64,000 bases of DNA, taken from NCBI GenBank assembly GCA_018389105.1, contig JACATO010000059.1, forward strand, positions 558,001 through 622,000, in the 5' to 3' direction. A program made the translations under genes and the position numbers. The DNA is from Nautilus pompilius (Eukaryota > Mollusca > Cephalopoda > Nautilida > Nautilidae). The notes under the pieces are model-generated. The model searched no databases. It saw nothing but the letters and a program-made list of their open reading frames with translations, and was not told the origin of the DNA. This document shows, one piece after another, positions 43,901-55,900 of the stretch (position 1 is the stretch's first letter; each line of letters starts with the position of its first letter).

Positions 43901-46900
43901 CTTGAAAAAGTGTGATTGGTGATGGCACTGCAGACTTTTTTGCAATCTATTAACATACCTTGTGTTGTAGTACACATTTATTTTACTAATTCCCTTTATC
44001 AGTATATTGAAAAACTATCAGCAACAAAAAGAATTTTCTACCTTTTAATGGCTCTTGTATGAGTAGCTGATGTTTTTCATCTAGGTCAAGTGTAAGCGTG
44101 ATGGTATTTGGATGTATTATAATGTTTATTTGTTCACATTTTTAAAGTTTAAATAAATGAATTTTTAAAAATATTGTATGTTAACACTCAGTATGCTGTG
44201 TACACTAAATCAACCGGTTCCAGTTACATGTTACTGGTTAAAAAAAACAGAAAGAAAGCAAGAAGGAAACTGAAGTCATTTATTTAGTAATGCATTGGTC
44301 AGCTACATGCTGATTTGCATACTTTTAGTGTTATTGACTGTTGATTGTAATTATAGACTTTTAACAACATAAAATAATAGTAGTTATATTTCCATGCTAC
44401 AATAGCAGTAATTAATCAGGAAAAACTTTTTAAAATGATATTCACTTTTATTTTCCTGTGGTACTGTGCTGCATTAGAATTACAAGACAGCACCATAAAT
44501 ATTTTAGGCTTTTTCGATGACATCTTTTTTCTGTTTAGAGATGCCAAAAATAAAAGATTTAGTTTATTTGATTAACAAACCTATTAGTCTTGACTGGATT
44601 TCATTAACTATCTGCTGAATATATGATTTTTTCTGTTTTGTTTTATCACTAATGAGTTTGTGTTTTTGCAAATTGGTAAATGTAAACCACATGTCATGAA
44701 ACAGCAAGTGGGTATTTTGTTGTTTGTGATATTTACCCACTATTTGCTGACATGCTGTATTATTTCTGATGCTTGAAATTCAAAATTGTCAGTGGCTCCT
44801 TGTTCAAAGTTTTACAGTAATTTTGAGCAGGAAATGGCATTTATTTAAACAGTTGACAAGAATGGCAGCTGCAGTTTACAACTATTATTACTATATCCAG
44901 AAAGATTGTGGTTTGTCACTGTTTTGATGATTAAGTTGCATACTTTTATTATTGACTTTTGGTTATATGTATGACTTGGAAGATTCATACATGTAAAATA
45001 TTTTAAAAAGTGAATTTTTAAATTTTTGTCACAACCAGGAGCCTCTGCAGGATTTTTTCAGGGTGGAGGAATTGACAAAATAATATCAAGTGCAGAAAAT
45101 GTGTCTAGTGATGAAAGCATCTTAATATCAAAAAAATAAAAAGATACAAATTTGTGTTTTTTTATTAAAGGTATTTGATTTTGATCAATAATTTTTTTTG
45201 CTTAGAAATATTTCTTGTGATTTATTTAGAAATGTTTTAAATTTAATTTTCAATGTTAGTATGCTTCCTCCTCTGCTATTTTACTCCCCCATCAGAGCTC
45301 TCAATACAAATTGTCAATGTCTCTGGTCTTGTCCAAATCTATCCATACTTTTCAGATATGTTTGTGCTTGTTAGCTGTAACTTTTTTGCTTTATGAACAC
45401 TTATCATACAAAGTCCAGACAAACAATCATCTGCCATTGTTTACCTCTCATCGTGCTAAACGACCTTTCTGCTGTGCAGGTTGTTACTGGTTATGTAAGA
45501 GCGATATTAGTTGCTTAATGAATGGAAGGGAATAGATCGGTGCACTCTAACAACTCAATCAGTCAATTTTTTAATTTGCTAACACATTGTTCTCCCTCTC
45601 TGGATCACATCTCAAACCAGGTGATAGCTTCAGCTCCAAAATTTCAATTTCGTGCATTTATTTTTACAATTTTTTTTTTTTTTTAATTTTTATCATCCAA
45701 TATGCACCATTTGTACAGGATAAAGGCAAAAAAAGAGAAAAATTTTGTTTATTTTCTGCAGAAAACCAGCTTTCTAGTGATGAAATGATTGAGTCCAAAT
45801 ATGGTATAAGCAATATATTTCTTCATGATTGGACCACCAACATCAGATTGGAATGTCTGCCATCTACATTATCTGGGGATAGTGAAAGTGGCTCCTAGTT
45901 CTTAGAAGCGCTTCTAGGGTCACTAACTAACTAATCAAAACACAGTTACAACCCCCCTTCATTTCTTAATTAACCTATCAGCTTATTTTTCAAAACTAGA
46001 CAAACAGATGATTTAGCTTTTCACTTTGACCTAAGTAGTTCTCTGCCAGTGCTTTATATTGTATTTTCCTGTATTGTTACTCCCTTCCTGGCCTTTGACC
46101 TTTTGACCTTTCGCCAGGTGCTCTCAAACTCATTATTTCCAGATTGACTATGCACCAGTGAGAATGGTGAATCAGGCAAAAAATAGTTCCATCATTATCC
46201 TATTATCACCAACTTTCCATGCAGGTCCCCCCCCCCTGCTTGCAAATGCTCATGGTCACAACATTTTTCATCAGAATATTTTCTTTATATTTGATAAATA
46301 TTATTGAGTTCATAATCATGGCTGCCAGCATATATACAGAAATGGACACAAAATTTAAATTTTGTTTTTTCAGTCTTTTCCTACAAGAATTACAGAGCTG
46401 TAGAGAGACACCTGCCAAAGTTGGGAAATGTTTTGTAAATAGGGTAAGTTTGTGATCTTGATGATATAGGTCTATTCCTTTCACAAATATCATTTAGTTA
46501 TTGTAGAAAATATGTATTTGTACGTCTACTGAAAAATCTCCAGTATCTTTCTCACCTTAAGAATGATACATATTTGAGAATACCATAATTCTGATTCAAT
46601 GGATTGCCTAAATGGATTTTAATTTTTTTTTTTTAATGTTCTGTATGTTAATGCTTATTCTCCCCCTTCCCCCCCTTTTTTTTTTTATTTTATTAGATGG
46701 AAGAATTTCAAATGTACAGTATTTACTGCCAAAACAAACCAAGATCTGAAAATCTACGGACAGAAGTTGGTGATGATAACCCATTTTTCAAGGTAGCATG
46801 TTGAATACATTTATTATTTTTTTTTTAAGCAGGGGAAATAATTATTAATATTTTTCTGTTTTATATTATCCCCCTTTAAGTAACCAGCATTTGAACAATC

Positions 46901-49900
46901 AATCTGATAGGAACATTTTAAGAATGCATTGAGAGGTTTACTATACTGTATATTTCAATAGAACTGAGAATAGAGCTGCATCTATTCATTATTATTCCAG
47001 GAGTGCCAGAGAAGACTTGGTCATAAATTGCCCCTTGGTGCCTATTTGCTGAAACCTGTTCAGCGGATTACAAAGTATCAACTTCTTTTAAAGGTAAAAT
47101 GAACTGAATTGAACATTTAAAGTGCACTATAGGCCATCAAAACTCTGACTAGTGCTCAAGTTTTTTTGTTTTTTTTTCTGTCTGAGCTGTGATTATGTGC
47201 TGACACTATTTACAGTAATGATAAAAAATGTACTAGTTTGATTAAGGTTAAAATTAGATTAACTACAATTAGAAATATTTGCAGAATCTTACTGGTGCTC
47301 TTACTACTGTATTAAATGACTTTACATGCTTTAATCACCAATTAAAACTGATATTTCCAGGCCATTGTCTCACAAAGCCAAAATGACTTTGTCAGGAATA
47401 TCTTGAAGATATAGCAGGCCAAGTTTTTCTAAACATTTATCAATTATCATATTAATATAGTATAAAAAACAGAGATGCAGTTTTAATTTCTTTTCATTTT
47501 TAGTGTGTAGATTGAAACAATTTTATTTTCTATTTCTTTCTTTCAGGAAATGCTCAAATACACAGAAAATGATCCACCATGCTATGGACTGTTGCAAGAT
47601 GCTCTCAATGCTATGCTGAGTGTTATAAAATATGTCAATGACATAATGCATCAAGTCTCTATTGTGGGATTTGAGGTGAGAAAGAAGTTACAATTAGTCA
47701 TCACTAAAGACTTTAACAATAATATCTGGTGGCCATTTGTACAATATTTTCTGTAACTTTGATTTTATATTGATGTTAAAAGGGAAAGAAACCTGTATGT
47801 TTTCATTGCATTATGATTAACTTTGTTGTACACATGGAGTTGATCTATTAATCATGTCACTACAGTAGCAGAGATTGGATATAGGGAGTGAGATATTAGC
47901 CAGTTTATTTTAATTTTCTCATTTCCAAGAAAAAAGTAGATTTTTCAAAAAGGCAATCTGATTTTATATAAGTATCCAAAAATTGCATTTATTGAATCAC
48001 TTAACCAAATTATTGAAAATGTATTTTAACACTATCATGAGAGATTTTTGTCAGTTCTCTTTTTTCTATTTTTTGTGCCTTTGGTAATTATTCAGTAAGA
48101 TTAATTCATCAGCTTGAAAATAATTAAACTTTATTTTGTGTATGTTACATAAGCAGAAGTTAGAAAATAAACATCTTGCTTTTCATTTGAGTTTTAACTA
48201 ACTTTGTTTAGTAATTACTAATTCCGATACTGTAAACAATAGTTTGCTTTAGTACCTGGTGACCTTTACTGTAACCCACTGGCTTTAGCAGCTAGATCAA
48301 ACATTCTGTATCTGTCCATTCAGAGTATTCTTAATTCTTATTTAAATGTGAAGAATTTGTTTACTACTTGAAAATCTATTGGTGGTTTAACCTGACCATC
48401 ATCTAGGGAAGATTAAAGTGGCACTGCTCATCAAGGAATGAGCAAATCTGACAACAAATAACTATACTGTACATGAGTTAACTGAAGTCAAATAGGTTTT
48501 GTAATTGTTGTTAAGACTGATCAGTTTAATGATTTATATGCTAATTTCACAGCTGCATGTAATCAGCTCTACCTTGTATCTATCAGGCAAGTTCTGGTTT
48601 TGCACAGGGAAAACTGGAGGACCAAGGCAAGCTGCTAATGCAGGACAGCTTTAACATGTGGACAGAGCATAAGAAGGACAAAATCAGGGACTTCCGCTTC
48701 AAGCCCATGCAGCGGCATATGTTCCTGTATGAGAAGTCCATTTTGCTGAGTAAAAAGAAGGATGACAATCAGACATCTGGAAAGGCTATCTACATATTTA
48801 AAACATTGTTAAAGGTGGGTGTCATTTATAAAATTTTAATTTTAATGCAATTTATATGATCATCAGTCAACTAATGAAAAACAAAGAATTTTCTTTAGAA
48901 AATGCTTCTGTTGTAGAATCATGTGAATTTTTAATGAGTTTTTGTTGGATTATTTAAGCCAGTAAGTGGTGGTAGTTTTATTACTTTCCAAGAGTCCAGG
49001 GATGATGTGTAAAGATGCTTCTTTCGGTCACTATTCCTCTCTTTAGGATAGATTTGAATTCAAACTGCTTTTTTATTGAAACATTCAAATAGGCACCTTT
49101 TTATGGATATCTATTAACATTCTACATTCATCTGATATACAGTAAATTAATAAACATTTGATTTTCAAGATGGTTAAAAAGGAAGTAGAACTGCTTTTTC
49201 TCTTAGTAGTAACAAAACAGATATTAAGGAATACTGGAGGCAAAATATTTGTACATTCTATAGAGGTTTAGCTAACTATCAGAGTTTTGCTCCAGGTAAA
49301 GTAAACATTACATGTATTATTTTATAGTCATCTTTTGTTCTCTTTCTTTAGACATCACAGGTGGGTTTGACTGAAAATGTGAAAGGAGACAAAAAAAAGT
49401 TTGAGTTGTGGTTAAGAGGACGTGAAGAAGTTTATATTTTTCAAGTGAGTTTTTTTGTTTTACTTTGATGGGTTAATACATTTTTATTTGATGAACTTTC
49501 AGAAATGTACAGTAGAATACATAATTATTAATCCACCTTATGCTGTTGTAATAAAATATTAACTGTTTTATTAAATTACAATATGCAAAAAAATTATATT
49601 TGAAAGTAAAATTTACTCTAAACAGCTTATAAATAATCAGAGTTCCAGCTAGTCCTTTTTAGCATGGCGCCACGCCATGCCTCTGGTCTACAGCGCCATG
49701 CCTCTTTGTACAATGACATGCCCTAAATTTACAATGCCATGCCCCAAATGGTGCAAAACACAAAGCCCGATTTTCCTTTTTGTACAGGTATACAACCGCC
49801 GCATGCAGAACGTTTTGAGCGTCCCCTGGCGGGAATTTTCCAGCCGCTCTGCGGAGTTGTAACTTGTGCGCGTGCGCATTATACGCATTTAGTTTACGCT

Positions 49901-52900
49901 TCGAAGCATAGCACGAGTACACAAAAGACCTAACAAAAGAGCGGCAGTCTTAAGAGTATTTTTCTTCAACGTTTTAACATACAATCTAGCCTAATTCAAG
50001 GTCGTCAATTAAAGCTATTGCATTTCATTATATTATGAGAACTTGTAAATGTATATATACATGCATTGACTTTGTTGCAAATAAATGTGAACTTGTAGGT
50101 TTGTATGATTGCATAAGTTAGTAATACTTCACTTAACACCTACATCATACTAGTATTAAACTGTTATTTATCAAATTTGTCTTGTCATTAATGCAAATAA
50201 ATGTGCCCACAATACCATGCTTCGCACCGTGACTGCACGCGATGTGCCCTGTTTTATAATATTTATGATGCCCGTTTGAAAACCTAGCTGTAACACTGAT
50301 AATGTTTTCCATTTGCCTTCAAAACTTCTCAAATACTTATTGGCACTGATTCCATTAAATTTGTTATAACTTTTTGCCCAATATGCTCCCTTCTTTTTTC
50401 AATTTATCCCTTAAATTTTTAATTTGTTTAAAATCAGGAAACTGAGAAGATCAAAACATAACTTTGAGGATTTTTTCCATTTCGATAATAGCTTGGCTGT
50501 ATGCATTGGGTCGTGTTGTTCTTGAAGGAGAGAATCAACTCCCATTGGGTACAGCCTGCTGTCTTGCTGAGGTTTTCTTCCTTTTAATGATGCCACTGAA
50601 AGAAGCTCAAACCATCAGGGATACTGACTGTGTTTAACTGAAGAGAGGAGGGGATATGCATTGGGTTTAATTTCCCATCTGAATTACAACTAACATACTG
50701 CTTTTATCATAACCAAACAATTCAAATTTTGTTTCATCTGAAACAATATTTTTTTTCAATCTTCAGCCATATTTTCTTTGTAGAGTTTGGCTCAGTCTAA
50801 GCATTTCAGAATTTTCTGCTTACACAGCAAAGGCTTTCTTACAGTTTGATTCTAACCCTTTTCCCTTTAATCAGCAAATCTCTTGATGATAGCTTTGCTT
50901 CATTAGAATATTCTTACTAGAATTGATATCAAGGAGAATACTATTATTGACAAATTTCTTTCTTTTTCATAATAATGATAAAAGGTGAATGTAATGGTCT
51001 TCCTGTGCTGTATTTTTCTTTTTTCTACCTTAATATCAAGGTGTAAAAGATTGTGGACTATGTTAGCACTATTAGCAGTATTTTAGCTATTTGGAAACTC
51101 TTCTGTTTGTATCATGCCATACACAATGTGACCATCATATGGCTAGCAGTAATATGTATAGTTGTAGTATTGATAAAATAAGAAATCATATTTCATAGGA
51201 AGGGCAAGCAGTCAGATTGTGGCTTCCAAACTCCAACCATTCTCCCCTTTTTTCAAAATACTGGATCTGCTCCTGATAGCTCTCTTAGTCTACTTTGTTT
51301 TGCAGCTGCTTATGTAACAGAAGAATTTGACTCTTTTAGCTACAAATACCTCCTTAGGAGGCATTTTGCATTGTTCTGAAATAATAAAGTATAGATGAAC
51401 TGCAAATATTCTACAAACTTTCTTAAATTAATGAGCAACTATCTATGGCTGCTTGGATAAATCATAATAAATTTGGAAAAAAACAAACTGATTATAAGGC
51501 ATAAATTATGATACCAAAGAACTTTTTTTAAAGTTTGGAGAATGTAAATTTCTTCAACATCCATGTTTTACATAAATATTCATTACAAGAACTTTGCTGT
51601 TTTATTTTAATATTGTTGCAATATGAATAATACTAAATTTGTTGAAATTTAAATAGTAGTTTACATTTTTTTTATTTTTGAAAATATTGAAATTTACCAA
51701 GGTGGATAATAGTTATGGACCCCAATGTATATATTGTAGAATTGATATTGATATTTGTCTGTAAACATATTTTTATTTTTATTATCATTTCAGGCCCACA
51801 GTGTTGATTTAAAGGATATTTGGGTAAAAGAGATCAAGAAAGTTTTGTTGAACCAGTTTGATAAGCTAAGAGGTTTGTAATATTTTTTCTTTATGCTCAT
51901 CAGAATTAAATGTGACATGCCTACAATATACACTACATGACTGCAAAGCATCTTTATCATCTTTGTCTTGTGAATTCTTGAAAATCTTGTCTAATTAATA
52001 ACTGAGAATACAGAGTTTACTTACTTTTTGGAAACTTTCAGCAGGAATTCTTAAAATTATTTTGATATTTCATTAATGGTGGCCAGTAAGACTATAGTTA
52101 CTATCATTAGTATTAAAGATTCTTCCTAAAAACCTATGTAAAGGAAGTTTTTTTTATCTGTTTAGAAGGAAAATTAGCTTAAAAATGTTACATTTGAAAA
52201 CTTTTATTTATTATTTTTAAAATTAATTTGATTAAAATGAATAAATTAGGAAAGATTAAATGTTATCTTCAGCTAGATCAAGCATTAAAACAATTGTACA
52301 TTTTTTACTTCTATCTCTACATTCACAAAAACAACCTAAAGTTTGGTACCAGTGTAAACACAAATTCAAGCCACTTGTCTTACAGTGTTAATTATTTGTG
52401 CAAACTCAAGTTAAGAAAACAGATAATCTTTCTTTTGTGTATTGATTAACATGCTTTAAAATTCTAAAAATTGACAAGCATTTTTTTCTCTCATTTCTAG
52501 TGCATAGACTTAGTATTTCTCACAAGTCTCAAGAAGATATTAGCAAGTTGGTCCGACTCTCTGAGTCTGTGGAAGGCAGGTAGGTAACTGTTCTGCAAAG
52601 ATACCCAAGCTGAAACCATGAAAGAGAGATTATTCTGCAGTTAATAATTGTTCATTTTCAGAGAAATACTAAATACTTTCATGCCAATTTAACACAATAA
52701 CTCATTTTATGGCTAAGTATTTCAAATTGTTTTCTGTATTACAAAATGATTTAAGAAAAGCCTGGGTGACAGAAAAAAAAATCATAATGAATTACTTTGT
52801 TGTTAGAAAATACATTACAAGAGGAGTTAAAAAACAGAAATTAGATGATATTCGTGTTTGGGATTTCATCAGTAAAACTATATTAAACATTTCTGACATA

Positions 52901-55900
52901 CCTTAGTACATTCAGATATCAAAACTTTGCTAGTATTTAATGTAAGCATATCCAATTACTTAAGGAAATTAAAATTGCAATTATATTATCATAGCAAAAA
53001 AGAGATATGTGGCAACCTCTGGAATATGCTGAAAAATTTTAAAAATAAGATCTACCAATGATGTCCTGTCTATTTGGAACTACTAAACTAAACTAAGCTA
53101 AACTTGCTCTTGTGACCTCTAATCAGATTACTCTAGATCATGTTGGAATTGTTTATAGGATTGTGTGAAGACACATAAATAGTCCTTGCCTTTTACTGCT
53201 GTTTTCCTTTGTAGCAATCTTTAAAAAATTTAATCAACTTTTGATATTTGTTTTTAAACTGTTACTACTGTTCCTCTCTGCAGCAGTGGTGACAGCTGGC
53301 GAACCAGGTCATCAATTAGTCAGACTTCATCTAGCAGTGGACCTACTATTCCTATTGGCTTAGAAATGAATTCACCACTTGAGTCTCCTCCTGGTATGGA
53401 CAGTGTTGTTGATGAAGGCTGGTCAAGTGGGGAATTTTCTAATAGCGAAGAGGAAGAAAATTTCTCCAACCACCTTTATGCAGCAAGCAAAGTAGAGGTA
53501 AGAGCACGCATGCGCACACACACTCTCTCTCTCTCTCTCTCTTTCTCTAAGGATATAACTTCATATTTTGGAGTTCCTAGGAAAAAAAATCCTATTGGGC
53601 TTTCATACTCCAAAATTCATATTCATATTGTGCATTGCACAGTTGTTCCCTCAAAGCTGAACATCACATTATTTACCAATGAAGTAGTTTGTTCATCTTG
53701 CTTTAATTGTTAATATTTTGTAATTTATTTTTGGACTACTAGCTTACTAGCTCAGTAAATTTATCTGTTTATAATATTGCTCTATTATTAGTTAGTAATT
53801 TATATGAAACCTAATTATAAAGAGCTTTGAAGGAGATGTACTTCAGTGAGATATTGTAGAAAAAATATTTTGGTACCCCAGAAGAGGATTTGTGGTCTAT
53901 CCCAAAACCTCAGGGCTGCTAGGCACTTGCCTACCCCTACCTTACAGATGTTATGACACCACGCGCGTGCCCACACCCCAGCACACATTTGCTCATCACA
54001 TGCACTTGTAACCATTAGGATTCAACACTCAATCATACAGCTGCATAATGTAAATATTTATTTCTATGGACTAATTTGCAGTGTTGTTTTTATAACTTAC
54101 ATGCATATATTTTCCTAGTGTTTCTTTGGAATTTTTACTTACAGTATGTCTTGGTTTTAGCCTTCTTATCTGCAGCAGTTTTCTGTTCTTGCTGACTACA
54201 TGGCAATGGATGAAGCTGAACTTAACCTTCAGGAGGGAGACATCATTGAGATTTTACGTATAGGAAACAATGGTTGGTGGTACGCACATCACTTAGCCAC
54301 CCATGGGGAAGGCTGGGTGCCATCCACATACCTTGAGCCAGCTGTAGCTAAAAGACCACCACGATCCTCCACATCTAGCATAGGTAAATAATTTTCAAAA
54401 AGCTAGAATTTCATGTCTGTTTTAATAGTCATAACAGTATGCAGTATTGCATTTACTGTCAGTTTAATTCACCAATATGCAAATGATGCCAGTTTTTTTT
54501 TTAATCCCTCATTTTAATATCTGTCTGAATTTTTCAATTAAATATTTGTTTTGATAATTTTGTAATTTAAATGAGATTTTAAAAAAATTAATTAAAAATA
54601 ATCCAATTTTGAAAGCTAAACACATTTTGTTGTTGATTGAGTTTATTCACAGCTCCTGAATCATCAAGTGAGGATATACTATACAAACCTGAAACATCTT
54701 TTCAAATAGGGACATTCTGTAATACGTAAGACTTTGTCCTTCATTAAAAAACAAGTGGTAATAAAAATATATGGAATCTTTTTTTTTAAAGATCAGTCTC
54801 GTCTTTCAGCATAATATGATGAGCATATTTTTTTCAATTTCTAAACTGATGTACTCATAAGAGGGCACCTTCTATCCAATGTGGCATGCACAAATGATTG
54901 GCACTGCTGACGAAGGACTTTTGATATGACATGAGTTCTGATATCACCACTTTTTCTACTCCCATTTCAAAATAGCACAAAAACACAAATATTAATTGCT
55001 AGAGTATTCATGTAAGAATATCTAATTAATTAATTTTTAACTCTATTTGATTGACATTAAATTATAGATATTCATGATGCACTAAAACTGTGGACTTTAG
55101 TGAGTTTTTAACAGTAATGTGCCCTTTCTCTTGGAATATTGTTAATTAAATGGCTATTATCCATCCTCCTATCAGGGAGACTTGAAATTAATGAAATGAC
55201 TTATTATAGTAGTGCCAGAAGTACTGGTTGAGATATCACTTCATGTTGACATTTATCCAACATTATACCATTTCCTTCTATTGCTGTACAATTAGATGGC
55301 GGTGCATATAGTTAAATAGCAGCTTGAAGTTTCAAAGGAATACTTATATATGTATTTTTTTATCTTTCTCTACCAATTAATGATGTAGCTTTTGTGAATT
55401 TCTGATATGATTGGTGCTAAGATATTTCATAGGGAGTTATGGATGTCAAATTTACTGTGTTTTTATTCTAACAAGAATGCTGATATAAAGGTCTTGTATT
55501 AAACATAAGTTGGTTTGCAAGTATGTTATTTTTTCAGTTTTTCCATAACATTTGTACTTAGGACTGATTTACTACATTGTTTGTAAAATTGTTTTAAAAT
55601 TGAAGATGAAAATGTATACAGTGTTTAATATAAAGGTGGTTTTAGTCTTTGATTTTTAAAAATTCTTAGTCTTTGTAAAAATCATCATCTACATGTGTCA
55701 ACAAGTCATTAAATACGTTTAAAATGTCACTTTAATCTAAAACAAGTAGAATCCAAAATCTACTTACTTAAGATGTTTAGTATTAAATTGTATCAGTATG
55801 CTTAAAGACAAGTGTGATAAGAGTCAGTGATGCCGTATTTGTTGAGTGTACCTCAATATTTCTTTTCTCTATCTTAAACCATTTCCTGATTATGTGTATA

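Larger units (their letters stand above)
49445..51793. other. Intron 19
   Basis: This 2.3-kb intron contains a compositionally foreign G+C-rich insert (49650-50280) and a Tc1-like remnant (50280-51010). The rest is AT-rich. Confidence 0.7.

Noticed and set aside
45587-45898. 103-codon + strand open frame in intron 13
   Set aside because: Contains long Phe/Asn runs from poly-T/A tracts and no splice signals in a phase compatible with exons M and N.
54727-54729. TAA directly after exon X1 as the normal stop
   Set aside because: The bases overlap a consensus donor (ac|gtaaga) and the next exon with matching phase gives a longer coherent tail, so splicing seems likelier; read-through remains possible.
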